Positions 45,866 to 54,150 are shown, numbered from the stretch's first letter. The stretch: 64,000 bases of DNA from Brevundimonas sp. 357 (GCF_003938605.1 NZ_RHWX01000001.1:62001-126000), one strand, 5' to 3'. Notes: generated by a model not told the origin, from the sequence alone. Made by a program: numbers and translations.

Positions 45866-46708
45866 TTAAACGGTTTCCGTCACGGAAGCACTAGTTCTCG
45901 CCGTCTTCACAGCATCGGCCAAGGCCTTCACCTTGGCCAGAACGCGGGGAACGGCCGGTTCGTTCGCCCCGAGCGCGGCGGCCACTTCGTCGACGAAGAC
46001 CGAGCCGGCGACCACGGCGTCGGCGACGCGGGCGATCTCGGCGGCGCGTTCGGGCGTCCTGACGCCGAAGCCGACAGCGACAGGCAGGTTCGCCGCGCGG
46101 CGCACGCGCTCGACGGCGGGCGCCACATCGGCGGCCACGGCCTCCTTCACCCCCGTCACCCCGGCGACTGAGACGTAATAGACAAAGCCCGAGGTGCCCT
46201 CGGCGATGACCTTCAACCGCGCGTCGTCGGACGTCGGCGTGGCCAGGCGGATCAGCGACAGATCGGCGGCCTTCAGCGCAGCCAGCAGGGGCGCCGCCTC
46301 TTCCGGCGGGCAGTCGACGACGATGATTCCGTCCACCCCGGCCTCGGCCGCATCGCGGGCGAAGACCTCATAGCCGTAGGATTCCACCGGGTTCAGATAC
46401 CCCATCAGGATCAGCGGCGTATCCTGATCGCCCTTGCGGAAGTCAGCGACCAGATCGAGCGTGCCGCGCAGGGTCATCCCCGCCTTCAGCCCGCGCAGGG
46501 CGGCGCGCTGGATCGGCGGCCCCTCGGCCATCGGGTCGGAAAAGGCCAGACCCAGTTCGATCAGATCGGCCCCTGCGGCGGGCAGGCCCTTCAGGATCTC
46601 CAGCGCCTCATCCCGGCTGGGATCGCCGGTCATGACATAGGGCACGAAGCCGGCCCGCCCCTCGGCCTTCAGCTTGGCGAAACGGGCGTCGATGCGTGCG
46701 GTCGTCAT
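45866..46708 (-). CDS. trpA: Tryptophan synthase alpha subunit
   Basis: Cleaves indole-3-glycerol phosphate to indole, which is channelled to TrpB. The 280 residues form a TIM barrel starting 'ARFAKLKAEGRAGFVPYVMTGDP'. The catalytic Glu49 equivalent is in 'DLIELGLAFSDP'. The position equivalent to the second acid (Asp60 of Salmonella, in the usual MADG) is Glu here (PMAEGPPIQ). The phosphate-binding glycines are in 'VAVGFGVRTPERA' and 'AVVAGSVFVD'. Its start overlaps the stop of the small exported-protein gene (ATGA). Confidence 0.95.
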   Translation of the reverse strand: MTTARIDARFAKLKAEGRAGFVPYVMTGDPSRDEALEILKGLPAAGADLIELGLAFSDPMAEGPPIQRAALRGLKAGMTLRGTLDLVADFRKGDQDTPLILMGYLNPVESYGYEVFARDAAEAGVDGIIVVDCPPEEAAPLLAALKAADLSLIRLATPTSDDARLKVIAEGTSGFVYYVSVAGVTGVKEAVAADVAPAVERVRRAANLPVAVGFGVRTPERAAEIARVADAVVAGSVFVDEVAAALGANEPAVPRVLAKVKALADAVKTARTSASVTETV

Positions 46709-47196
46709 TGCGGCAGCGTGCCCGCGACCGGCGACGCCGTACAGACGTCGCCCGGAATGACCGCGAAGCCCAGATAGCCCGGCGCCGTCGCTTCGGCCGG
46801 CTTTTCCTGATCATAGAAGGCGACCATCTGCATGCCGTCGCAGCCGCCGCCCTCGCGACGCTTGACGAAGATGACGCGGTTGTCGTCGCCGTCGGCGGGC
46901 AGCCAGCCCTGCCCCTGCAGATGCGTCGTATAGGCTTCGGCCAGGGCGCCGATCTGATCGATCTGAGCGGTCACGCAGAAGGCCGCGGTGCGCAGCAGGC
47001 CGCCGCAGTCGGCGGATTCCGTCGCCGGAGGCAGGACCGGCACGCCCGTCGCCGGCGGCCCGGGCGGAATGGTCGGCGCTGTCTGCACCGGCGCCTGGGC
47101 CGCGGGCGCTTGTGGCGCAGGCGCCGTGTTCTGCGCCAGGCTCAGGGTCGGCGAAACGGCCGCCAAGGCGGCGGCGATCAGCAAGGTCTTCATCAT
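46705..47196 (-). CDS. Small exported protein translationally coupled between trpB and trpA
   Basis: This encodes 163 residues with a clear signal peptide ([22 protein letters not shown]), a Pro/Ala/Gln-rich linker (about 22-60) and a C-terminal domain of about 100 residues with four cysteines (DCGGLL, FCVTAQ, GGCDGMQ, DVCTAS) that could form two disulfides in the periplasm. I do not recognise the family. Its start overlaps the trpB stop by one base and its stop overlaps the trpA start, so it is translated with the tryptophan synthase subunits although those are cytoplasmic. Confidence 0.78.
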   Translation of the reverse strand: MMKTLLIAAALAAVSPTLSLAQNTAPAPQAPAAQAPVQTAPTIPPGPPATGVPVLPPATESADCGGLLRTAAFCVTAQIDQIGALAEAYTTHLQGQGWLPADGDDNRVIFVKRREGGGCDGMQMVAFYDQEKPAEATAPGYLGFAVIPGDVCTASPVAGTLPQ

Positions 47197-48419
47197 TACA
47201 ACTCCACGCCCAGGTGTTGCGCCACGGTGTTAATGTCCTTGTCGCCTCGACCCGACAGGACGACCACCAGATCGCCGTCCTTGCCGATCTGCTTGGCGAC
47301 CTCGCCCGCACGCGCCAGGGCGTGCGAGGACTCCAGCGCCGGGATAATGCCTTCCAGCTTGCACAGCGCCTGGAACGCCTCCAGCGCCTCATCGTCGGTC
47401 GCCGACAGATACTCGGCGCGGCCCAGATCGTGCAGCCAGGCGTGCTCCGGTCCGATGCCCGGATAGTCGAGGCCCGCCGAGATGGAGTGACCCTCAAGGA
47501 TCTGGCCGTCCGCGTCCTGCAGCAGATAGGTGCGATTGCCGTGCAGCACGCCCGATCGCCCGCCCTTCAGGCTGGCGGCGTGTTCGGGGGTGTCCAGGCC
47601 GTGGCCCGCCGCCTCGACCCCGATCAGGCGCACGCTCTCGTCTTGAATGAAAGGGTGCATGGCGCCGATGGCGTTCGATCCGCCGCCGATGCAGGCCATG
47701 ACGGCGTCGGGCGGGCGGCCGATCTGGCGCTGGCTCTGGGCCTTGATCTCCTTGCCGATCACCGACTGGAAGTCGCGCACCATGGCCGGATAGGGGGCCG
47801 GCCCCGCCGCCGTGCCGATGATGTAATAGGTGTCGGCGACATTGGTGACCCAGTCGCGCATCGCCTCGTTCATGGCGTCCTTCAGCGTCGCCGCACCGGC
47901 CGTCACCGGGTTCAGCTCGGCCCCCAGCAGCTTCATGCGGAAGACGTTCGGCTGCTGCCGAGCCACGTCGACGGCGCCCATATAGACCGTGCAGGGCAGG
48001 CCGAAGCGGGCGCAGACGGTGGCCGAGGCGACCCCGTGCTGACCGGCGCCGGTCTCGGCGATGATGCGCGTCTTGCCCATGCGGCGGGCCAGCAGGATCT
48101 GGCCCATGCAGTTATTGATCTTGTGCGCGCCCGTGTGGTTCAGGTCTTCGCGCTTCAGCCAGATCTTGGCGCCGCCGAAATGCTCGGTCAGCCGCTCGGC
48201 GAAATAGAGGGGGCTGGCGCGGCCGACGTAGTGCTCCAGATAGCCGTCGAGTTCGGCCTGGAAGCTGGGATCCGCCTTGGCCCCCGCATAGGCCGCCTCC
48301 AGCTCGTGGATCAGCGGCATCAGGGTCTCGGGCACGAAACGACCGCCATAGGGGCCGAAACGCCCCTCGGCGTCAGGCCAGGCGTAGGAATTCGAGAGAG
48401 CGTTCACGGTCTGGGGCAC
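47196..48419 (-). CDS. trpB: Tryptophan synthase beta subunit
   Basis: This PLP enzyme joins indole and serine to give tryptophan. It encodes 407 residues of normal TrpB1 type, starting '[22 protein letters not shown]'. The PLP lysine is in '[14 protein letters not shown]' near residue 97, the phosphate-binding loop is '[15 protein letters not shown]', and '[18 protein letters not shown]' is conserved. The start is GTG at 48419. It follows trpF by 33 bases and is coupled to the small exported-protein gene. Confidence 0.97.
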   Translation of the reverse strand: MPQTVNALSNSYAWPDAEGRFGPYGGRFVPETLMPLIHELEAAYAGAKADPSFQAELDGYLEHYVGRASPLYFAERLTEHFGGAKIWLKREDLNHTGAHKINNCMGQILLARRMGKTRIIAETGAGQHGVASATVCARFGLPCTVYMGAVDVARQQPNVFRMKLLGAELNPVTAGAATLKDAMNEAMRDWVTNVADTYYIIGTAAGPAPYPAMVRDFQSVIGKEIKAQSQRQIGRPPDAVMACIGGGSNAIGAMHPFIQDESVRLIGVEAAGHGLDTPEHAASLKGGRSGVLHGNRTYLLQDADGQILEGHSISAGLDYPGIGPEHAWLHDLGRAEYLSATDDEALEAFQALCKLEGIIPALESSHALARAGEVAKQIGKDGDLVVVLSGRGDKDINTVAQHLGVEL

Positions 48420-48452
48420 AACGTAAAGTCTTCAGGGAGGAAGGCGACGAAA

Positions 48453-49091
48453 TCAGGACCGCGATGCGGCGTCCAGAAAAGCTTTGATCAGGGCCCGGTC
48501 CTTAACACCCGGCGCGCTTTCGACGCCAGAGGAGACATCGACCATCGGCGCCCCAGAAATCCGCACCGCCTCGGAAACATTTTGCGGGTCCAGCCCGCCC
48601 GCGAGGAACCAGTTTGCCGGAAGCGCCCGGTTCTGCATCAGCCTCCAGTCGAACGAGGCCCCCACCCCGCCGGGCAGGTCCGCGCCCTTGGGCGGCCTGG
48701 CGTCGAACAGCAGATGATCGGCGACGCCGGTCCAGTCGGCGACGCTCGCAAAGTCCGCCTCGTCCCGGATCGACAGGGCCTTGATGATCCCCGCCCCCGT
48801 CAGCCTTCGCGCCTCGGCCGCACGCGCAGGCGTCTCATGGCCGTGCAGCTGGATCAGATCGGGCCGCAGGATCAGGGCGACCTCGCTGAGCAGGGCATCG
48901 TCGGGGTCGACCAGGACGGCCACGATCTTAGCTTTTCCGCGCGCCCGATCGAACAGGGTGGCGGCGTGCAGCGGCGGGATGTGGCGCGGGCTCTTGGGAA
49001 ACACCACCGCTCCGACAAAGGCCGCCCCGCCCTCCAGCGCCGCATCCAGCGTATCCGGCGTCGTCAGGCCGCAGATCTTGGTCAGTGTCAT
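48453..49091 (-). CDS. trpF: Phosphoribosylanthranilate isomerase
   Basis: Catalyses the Amadori rearrangement of phosphoribosylanthranilate in tryptophan synthesis. It encodes 212 residues of TIM-barrel type: 'LTKICGLTTPDTLDAAL' holds the catalytic Cys, and the general acid Asp is in 'LFDARPPKGADLPGGVGASFDW' near residue 125. The phosphate loops are 'LAGGLDPQNVSEAV' and 'DVSSGVESAPGVKD'. It is the first gene of the leftward trp unit, and its upstream side holds the 96-bp inverted-repeat element. It is fully separate from trpC, which is not in the window. Confidence 0.96.
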   Translation of the reverse strand: MTLTKICGLTTPDTLDAALEGGAAFVGAVVFPKSPRHIPPLHAATLFDRARGKAKIVAVLVDPDDALLSEVALILRPDLIQLHGHETPARAAEARRLTGAGIIKALSIRDEADFASVADWTGVADHLLFDARPPKGADLPGGVGASFDWRLMQNRALPANWFLAGGLDPQNVSEAVRISGAPMVDVSSGVESAPGVKDRALIKAFLDAASRS

Positions 49092-49144
49092 GGCGGTGAG
49101 GTGCGCGACTGCGGAGGACAGGTCAAGCGCCAGCCCTCTACCTC

Positions 49145-49240
49145 CCGCTCACCCCGGCGGACGCCGGGGCCCAGTTCTTTGGCTGCAAGCGCAGCGTATG
49201 AGGTTTTCACGGGATCCCGACGTCCGCCGGGATGAGCGGA
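49145..49240. mobile_element. 96-bp gene-less relative of the GIY-YIG cassette (MITE-like)
   Basis: Its first 52 bases (49145-49196) are the reverse complement of the right end of the cassette at 57632-57683 with 6 mismatches, including sequence inside the arm. Its last 37 bases (49204-49240) are the reverse complement of the cassette's left end (57293-57329) with 5 mismatches. Only 7 bases lie between the two. It is therefore the cassette in reverse orientation with the gene removed. It sits between the trpF start and the rsuA stop. Confidence 0.85.
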
Positions 49241-49242
49241 GT

Positions 49243-49983
49243 TTAAGAGACGAAGATCGAAGCGATCTCGTCCTCGCTCAGCAACCGCCACGCGCCCGGC
49301 GCCAGATCATCCGGCAGCATCAGCCCGCCCAGCCGCTCGCGGTGCAGGGCCTCGACGTGGTTGCCCGCCGCCGCGAACATCCGACGCACCTGATGATAGC
49401 GCCCCTCCGTCACCGTCAGCAGGGCCTCGGTCGGCGACACTACCTCCAGCACGGCGGGCGCCAGCGGCTTGTCCTCGCCCTCCAGCACCAGCTCGCCCGA
49501 AGCGAACAGCGCCCCTTCCGTCCCGTTCAGGGGCCGCGCCAGCGTCGCGCGATAGACCTTGGCCACATGGCGCTTGGGGCTGATCACCCGGTGCAGCAGG
49601 TCGCCGTCGTCGGTCAGCAGCAGCAGGCCGCTGGTCTGCTTGTCCAGCCGCCCGATGGTCGAGATCGCCGGATCGCGCCGCCGCCAGCGGTCGGGCAGGA
49701 CGTCATAGACCAACGCCCCGTCCTCCTTGTGCGAACAGGTCATGCCCAGCGGCTTGTTCAGCAGGACGACCAGACCGGCGACCGGGTCCAGCGGCTCGCC
49801 GTCGATCTCCATGCGGTTCGGCAGGTCGGGCGTCACCGGGATACGCTTGGACACATCGGTCAGATCGGCGCCGTCCAGCACGATGCCGCCCGCCTTTCCC
49901 AGCCGCGCCATCTCGGCCCGCGAGCCGTAGCCCATCGAGCCCAGCAGCTTGTCCACGCGGGAGGTAAGGGTCTTCTTGCTCAT
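49243..49983 (-). CDS. Pseudouridine synthase of the RsuA/RluB/E/F family
   Basis: This encodes 246 residues: an S4 RNA-binding domain (about 1-60, 'SRVDKLLGSMGYGSRAEMARLGKAGGIVLDG') and the catalytic domain with 'VLLNKPLGMTCS' and the catalytic Asp in 'IGRLDKQTSGLLLLT' near residue 105, then 'VTEGRYHQVRRMFAAAGNHVEALHRERLG'. It most resembles RsuA, which modifies 16S rRNA. The start at 49983 (MSKKTLTSR) is chosen because the frame upstream runs into a dispersed repeat. The 96-bp element ends three bases past its stop. Confidence 0.9.
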   Translation of the reverse strand: MSKKTLTSRVDKLLGSMGYGSRAEMARLGKAGGIVLDGADLTDVSKRIPVTPDLPNRMEIDGEPLDPVAGLVVLLNKPLGMTCSHKEDGALVYDVLPDRWRRRDPAISTIGRLDKQTSGLLLLTDDGDLLHRVISPKRHVAKVYRATLARPLNGTEGALFASGELVLEGEDKPLAPAVLEVVSPTEALLTVTEGRYHQVRRMFAAAGNHVEALHRERLGGLMLPDDLAPGAWRLLSEDEIASIFVS

Positions 49984-50000
49984 GCGCCTGCTCCCCCTGC

Positions 50001-50108
50001 CGTCATCCTCGGGCTTGACCCGAGGATCCAGAGACTCGACGCCGCCGTCGGCGTGCAGCCTTCGACGCTCGGCGTATATGGACCCTCGGGACAAGCCCGA
50101 GAGTGACG
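50001..50108. repeat. 108-bp intergenic element with two 30-bp inverted arms
   Basis: The left arm (50001-50030) holds the hairpin ATCCTCGGG-CTTGA-CCCGAGGAT. The right arm (50079-50108) is its inverted copy with 4 mismatches in 30. The 48-bp core shows no coding potential. It fills the gap between rsuA and the methyltransferase gene. The CCTCGGGCTTGACCCGAGG core is a type of palindrome that recurs in alphaproteobacterial intergenic regions; this identification is from memory. Confidence 0.75.
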
Positions 50109-50122
50109 ATGAAGAGGGAAGT

Positions 50123-51016
50123 TCACTTCACCGCCTCGAAAACCTTGTAGCCGCCCTGGTCGACCACCATCCGCACGCGCTTGAAGGCGGCGTCCAGTTC
50201 GGCCTCATAGGGCAGGTGACGGTTGGCGACGATCCAGGCGGTTCCGCCCTTCTTCAGCATCTCGGCCGCCTTGCGGATGAAGGCCTGGCCCAGCCGCCGG
50301 TCCTCGTCTCCGCCGTCATGGAAGGGCGGATTGCTGACGATGAAATTCAGGTCGCCTGCCCCCTCCAGCGTCCGCACGTCGGCCCAGTCGAAGCCGGCCC
50401 GCGCGTCCTCGACGTTGCGCTTCGCCGCCTCGACCGCGCGCCGGTCGACGTCGATCAGCCGTAGGGCCGTCACGGCGGGCGACCGCAACACCACCGTCGA
50501 CAGCGCCCCGAAGCCGCAGCCCAGATCGGCGCCCGTCCCCTTCAGCGGCGGCAGCACCTGCGCCAGCAGCGCCGTGCCCGGATCGATCCGGTCCCAGGCG
50601 AAGACGCCCGGCTGCGACCAGGCCTCCAGTCCCGGAACCACGCGCGGCGCGCCCGCCTCGATCGCCGCGTCCAGCCCCTCGGCCGCCTCGGGCCGGATGA
50701 CGATGCAGCGGCGATGGTGCGCCTTGGCCGTCTCTGCGACCTCCAGCCCGAAGCCCTTCAGCTCCTTGCCCAGACGCGAGCCGCCCTTGTCCTTGGGCGC
50801 CATGACGTCCAACCGACCGCCGGGCTTCAACGCCTTCAGCGCCAGCGCCAGCGTATAGCGCCGCTCAACCGCGCCGGGCGGCGCATAGAGCATCACCCCG
50901 TCGGCCGATCCGGGCGCGACCGTCTCCAGCGCCGTCGAGCCGGGGATCAGGGGCGAGGTCTGGGTCGCCGTCGAGGGCGGATCGAACACCGCAGGAGGGC
51001 GGCCGTAGAGAAGCAT
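50123..51016 (-). CDS. RsmC-like 16S rRNA (guanine-N2) methyltransferase
   Basis: This encodes 297 residues. The C-terminal SAM-dependent methyltransferase domain has motif I 'GADLGCGFGALSTVVL' near residue 165, the acidic 'LRLIDVDRRAVEAAKRNV', and the N-P-P-F motif 'NFIVSNPPFHDGG' typical of RsmC/RlmG enzymes that methylate guanine N2 in rRNA. The N-terminal half is a degenerate methyltransferase-like domain ('GVMLYAPPGAVERRYTLALALKALKPGG'), as in RsmC. The start at 51016 has GGGGG seven bases upstream. It is divergent from mutM. Confidence 0.82.
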   Translation of the reverse strand: MLLYGRPPAVFDPPSTATQTSPLIPGSTALETVAPGSADGVMLYAPPGAVERRYTLALALKALKPGGRLDVMAPKDKGGSRLGKELKGFGLEVAETAKAHHRRCIVIRPEAAEGLDAAIEAGAPRVVPGLEAWSQPGVFAWDRIDPGTALLAQVLPPLKGTGADLGCGFGALSTVVLRSPAVTALRLIDVDRRAVEAAKRNVEDARAGFDWADVRTLEGAGDLNFIVSNPPFHDGGDEDRRLGQAFIRKAAEMLKKGGTAWIVANRHLPYEAELDAAFKRVRMVVDQGGYKVFEAVK

Positions 51017-51083
51017 GGTCATCCCCCGCCTATAATCCCTTCTACCCTCGCCCGAGAAGCCGCGCGCGCCTAAGCTGACGCCC

Positions 51084-51947
51084 ATGCCCGAATTACCCGA
51101 AGTCGAAACCGTCCGTCGCGGCCTGGAGCCTGTGCTGGAAGGCGCGCGTCTGACCGCGCCGCGCCAGAACCGGCCGGACCTGCGCTTCCCTTTCCCGGAG
51201 CGCTTCATCGAGCGGCTGGAGGGGGCGACGGTGCTGCGTCTGGAGCGGCGGGCGAAATATCTGCTGTTCCCCCTGTCGACCGGCGAGACCTGGATCACCC
51301 ACCTGGGCATGACCGGCCGCTTCACCCTGGAAGGCGTCGCCCCCGGCGCGTTCAAGACGGACGCTCCCGTCGTCGGCAAGCATGAGCATATGAGCCTGAC
51401 GGCCGACCGGGGCGGGGTGCTGACGCGGCTGGGCTACGCCGATGCGCGGCGTTTCGGCTTCATGGGCCTGATCCCGACCGAGGCGGTCGAGGGGCACGCC
51501 TGGTTCGCCAGGCTGGGGCCGGAGCCGCTGGGCAACGCCTTCTCGGGCGCGCATCTGGCCGAGGCCTTCGCGGGCAAGGCGCAGAACATCAAGGTCAGCC
51601 TGCTGGACCAGAGCATCGTGGCCGGTCTGGGCAACATCTATGTGTGCGAGGCGCTTTACCGGGCGCGTATCTCGCCCCTGACGGCGGCGGGTGAGATCAG
51701 CCGTCCCCGGCTGGAGCGTCTGGCGGTCGAGGTGCGTAATGTGCTGGGCGACGCCATCGCGGCGGGGGGCTCGACCCTGAAGGACTTCGCAAATGTCGAG
51801 GGCGGCCAGGGCTATTTCCAGCACCGCTTCGACGTCTATGGCCGCGAGCATGAGCCGTGCCGCACCGAGGGCTGTCGCGGCGTGGTGAAGCGCATCGTGC
51901 AGGGCGGCCGCTCGACCTTCTTCTGCGCGGCCTGCCAGAAGAAGTAA
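51084..51947 (+). CDS. mutM: Formamidopyrimidine-DNA glycosylase
   Basis: Removes 8-oxoguanine and ring-opened purines and nicks the site (beta,delta-lyase). The 287 residues begin PELPEVETVRRGL after the Met, so Pro2 and Glu3 are the catalytic residues. A helix-two-turn-helix region ('QSIVAGLGNIYVCEALYRARISP') follows near residue 175, and the C-terminal zinc finger has Cys residues in 'EPCRTEGC' and 'FFCAACQKK'. It is full length. It is followed by an AT-rich gap. Confidence 0.97.
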   Translation: MPELPEVETVRRGLEPVLEGARLTAPRQNRPDLRFPFPERFIERLEGATVLRLERRAKYLLFPLSTGETWITHLGMTGRFTLEGVAPGAFKTDAPVVGKHEHMSLTADRGGVLTRLGYADARRFGFMGLIPTEAVEGHAWFARLGPEPLGNAFSGAHLAEAFAGKAQNIKVSLLDQSIVAGLGNIYVCEALYRARISPLTAAGEISRPRLERLAVEVRNVLGDAIAAGGSTLKDFANVEGGQGYFQHRFDVYGREHEPCRTEGCRGVVKRIVQGGRSTFFCAACQKK

Positions 51948-52042
51948 TGTGTCGCAAAATTTAGACTCAATGTAAAAAATAATAGATAAAACGTCCGCTT
52001 TGTGTGACATTGCTCCGCGACAGAGCAGCCAGGGAGCGCGCC
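51948..52042 (+). promoter_or_regulatory. AT-rich leader upstream of the membrane/HTH gene pair
   Basis: The first 55 bases (51948-52003) are unusually AT-rich, with a run AATGTAAAAAATAATAGATA and the flanking TGTGTCGCAAAA and TTTGTGTGACA, which look like a loose inverted pair. It must hold the promoter and, by analogy with other HTH-controlled pairs, the operator. No clean sigma-70 promoter could be assigned. Confidence 0.4.
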
Positions 52043-52531
52043 ATGAGCTTTCGCGAGAAGCACCTGTGGGTGGCCATCATCGCCGGGTTGGCGGTCTGGG
52101 GCGCCTACGCCTGGAGGTTCGGCGAGCGGGTGTTGGCCGGAGGGCTGAAGCAGGCGGACTTCGCCGCCGACATGGGCGGTCTGTTCATCTTGGGCCTGAT
52201 CGCTGTGGTGGTTCTGGAAAGCGGGCTGACGGCCCTGGCCATGCTGACGACGCCCAAGGCCGAGCGCCAGGCGCGCGACGAGCGTGAAGGCGCAGCGACG
52301 CTGCAGGCCAGCCATGTGTCTCTGATGCTGTTGATCGGCCTGCTGGTGACGATCTCGGCGGTCGCCTATGGGGTCGGCTTCTGGGGCAGCCTCAAGCCTG
52401 AGGGGCTGGCGCGGTGGATGATCCCCGGCAACGGCCTGGTGCTGGCGGCCAATGCGGTGCTGGGCTGCGTCATGCTGTCCGAACTGGCGCGCTGGGCCCT
52501 GTCCCTGGCCCTGCTCCGTCGGGGGCGCTGA
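52043..52531 (+). CDS. Four-helix membrane protein upstream of an XRE regulator
   Basis: This encodes 162 residues with four hydrophobic segments (LWVAIIAGLAVWGAYAW, GLFILGLIAVVVLESGLTAL, VSLMLLIGLLVTISAVAYG and LVLAANAVLGCVMLSELA) and a charged cytoplasmic loop (TPKAERQARDEREGAATL). AGGGAG precedes the start at 52043. The stop overlaps the next start (TGATG), so it is coupled to a small HTH protein. Such pairs are widespread; the membrane partner has no known biochemical activity. Confidence 0.78.
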   Translation: MSFREKHLWVAIIAGLAVWGAYAWRFGERVLAGGLKQADFAADMGGLFILGLIAVVVLESGLTALAMLTTPKAERQARDEREGAATLQASHVSLMLLIGLLVTISAVAYGVGFWGSLKPEGLARWMIPGNGLVLAANAVLGCVMLSELARWALSLALLRRGR

Positions 52532-52749
52532 TGGGCAAGCCGCCGCCGCCCATCCGGAACCGCATCCGCGAACTGCGCTTCCATGCCAATGAGATGACTC
52601 AGGCCGACCTGGCCGCGCGCATCGGCATGACGCGCCAGACCATCGTCGCCATGGAGCAGGGCAAATACTCGCCCAGCCTCGAAGCCGCCTTCCGCATCGC
52701 CCAGGTCTTCGGCGTCGAGATCGGCGAGGTGTTCCAGTGGGAGGGCTGA
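52531..52749 (+). CDS. Short XRE-family HTH regulator
   Basis: This encodes 72 residues, almost only a helix-turn-helix: '[52 protein letters not shown]'. The Cro/C1-type recognition helix is '[11 protein letters not shown]'. It belongs to the short YozG-like regulators often co-transcribed with membrane proteins of the preceding type. The start shares a base with the upstream stop (TGATG at 52529-52533). It probably represses its own unit through the AT-rich leader. Confidence 0.85.
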   Translation: MGKPPPPIRNRIRELRFHANEMTQADLAARIGMTRQTIVAMEQGKYSPSLEAAFRIAQVFGVEIGEVFQWEG

Positions 52750-52789
52750 GGCGCTAGACCACCCTGCAACGAGCATAGAGGAGCGCCTG

Positions 52790-53575
52790 ATGGCCGACGC
52801 CTATTCCACCCTGCTGATCGAACGCCACGCCGACGGCTATGCGGTCGTCACCCTGAACCGGCCCGAGGCGCTGAATGCGCTGAACACCACCCTGACCGGC
52901 GAGCTGGGCGACTTCCTGGAGAGCGTGGCCGATGACGACAGCGTGCGCTGCATCGTCCTGACCGGCTCGGTGAAGGCCTTCGCGGCGGGCGCCGACATCA
53001 AGGAGATGGCGGATCAGGCCTATGCCGACATGTATCGCGGCAACTTCTTCGCCCGCGCCCACGACCGGGTGGCGAACTTCCGCAAGCCGATCATCGCGGC
53101 GGTGTCGGGCTATGCCCTGGGCGGCGGCTGCGAACTGGCCATGCTGTGCGACTTCATCATCGCCTCGGACACGGCCAGGTTCGGCCAGCCCGAGATCAAC
53201 CTGGGCGTGGCGCCCGGCATCGGCGGCTCTCAGCGCCTGACCCGCGCCGTGGGCAAGGCCAAGGCGATGGACATGTGCCTGACCGGCCGGATGATGGACG
53301 CGGCCGAGGCCGAGCGTTCGGGTCTGGTCTCGCGCGTCGTGGCCGCCGACGCCCTGCTGGACGAGGCGCGCGCCGCCGCCGCCAAGATCGCCGGCCAGTC
53401 GGTCCTGGCCGTCATGGCCAACAAGGAGCTGGTCAACGCCGCCTTCGAGACGACCCTGGCGCAAGGGGTGGTGTTCGAGCGCCGCCTGTTCCACTCCCTG
53501 TTCGCCTTCGACGACCAGAAGGAGGGCATGGCCGCCTTCGTCGAGAAGCGCAAACCGGCTTTCACGGGTCGCTGA
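52790..53575 (+). CDS. Enoyl-CoA hydratase (crotonase family)
   Basis: Adds water to trans-2-enoyl-CoA in fatty-acid or amino-acid breakdown. It encodes 261 residues. The oxyanion hole is in '[13 protein letters not shown]', and the two catalytic glutamates of short-chain hydratases are present in '[12 protein letters not shown]' (about residue 116) and '[13 protein letters not shown]' (about 137). GAGGAG precedes the start. The usual Caulobacterales neighbour rpsT follows. The chain-length preference cannot be read from sequence. Confidence 0.92.
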   Translation: MADAYSTLLIERHADGYAVVTLNRPEALNALNTTLTGELGDFLESVADDDSVRCIVLTGSVKAFAAGADIKEMADQAYADMYRGNFFARAHDRVANFRKPIIAAVSGYALGGGCELAMLCDFIIASDTARFGQPEINLGVAPGIGGSQRLTRAVGKAKAMDMCLTGRMMDAAEAERSGLVSRVVAADALLDEARAAAAKIAGQSVLAVMANKELVNAAFETTLAQGVVFERRLFHSLFAFDDQKEGMAAFVEKRKPAFTGR

Positions 53576-53581
53576 ATCCGT

Positions 53582-53622
53582 GTCGGGGCCGGACGCTGCG
53601 GGGCGCAAACCCCGGCCCCGAC
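53582..53622. terminator. Hairpin after the enoyl-CoA hydratase gene
   Basis: GTCGGGGCCGG (53582-53592) pairs perfectly with CCGGCCCCGAC (53612-53622) across 19 bases, six bases past the stop. No T-run follows; it is probably a terminator or transcript-end hairpin. Confidence 0.5.
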
Positions 53623-53642
53623 TCAATTCCCGCCGGATCGCG

Positions 53643-53671
53643 TTGACCGTTCGGGGGCTTTCCGCTATAGC
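53643..53671 (+). promoter_or_regulatory. Sigma-70-type promoter of rpsT
   Basis: TTGACC (53643-53648) and TATAGC (53666-53671) are separated by exactly 17 bases. It lies about 70 bases ahead of the rpsT start, giving a leader of about 60 bases. Confidence 0.7.
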
Positions 53672-53741
53672 CGCCCGCTCTTGAGATTTTCTCGCCGTGG
53701 ACGTGTGGTTTGCGGCGTTTTCGTTCGAAGGTTTTTACCCG

Positions 53742-54011
53742 ATGGCCAACAATGCAGGCGCCCGCAAGGCGATCCGCAAGATCGAAGCGCGGACCGAAGT
53801 GAACAAGGCCCGCCGCACCCGCGTGCGCACCTACCTGCGCAAGTTCCAGGAAGCCCTGACGGGCGGCGACGTCGAAGCCGCCAAGGCCGCCTTCATCACC
53901 GCTCAGTCGGAACTGATGCGCGCCGTGTCGAAGGGCGTGGTTCACAAGAACACCGGCTCGCGCAAGGTCAGCCGTCTGGCCGCCCAGCTGAAGAAGCTGT
54001 CGGCCGCCTGA
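53742..54011 (+). CDS. rpsT: 30S ribosomal protein S20
   Basis: Primary 16S rRNA-binding protein of the small subunit. The 89 residues begin [30 protein letters not shown] and are rich in Lys/Arg, forming the three-helix bundle of bS20. The start at 53742 fits homologues; the upstream open frame is not conserved. It has its own promoter and is followed by a 505-bp non-coding stretch before dnaA. The rpsT-dnaA neighbourhood is characteristic of Caulobacterales. Confidence 0.97.
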   Translation: MANNAGARKAIRKIEARTEVNKARRTRVRTYLRKFQEALTGGDVEAAKAAFITAQSELMRAVSKGVVHKNTGSRKVSRLAAQLKKLSAA

Positions 54012-54117
54012 TTTCGCAGGGCGCTCGGACGGGTCTTCACGGCTTCGTCAAACGGCGCAATGTGACGGCTACGGAGGGCCTGTAACGGGCATTTCGTAAA
54101 AGAATGTAAGAATTTCA

Positions 54118-54150
54118 ACGGCGAGGAAGCGCAAGCTCCCTCGCCGTCTT
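54118..54150 (+). terminator. Terminator-like hairpin after rpsT
   Basis: ACGGCGAGG (54118-54126) pairs perfectly with CCTCGCCGT (54139-54147), followed by CTTGCTGTCT. It lies 107 bases past rpsT and probably ends its transcript, isolating the dnaA promoter region. Confidence 0.65.
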
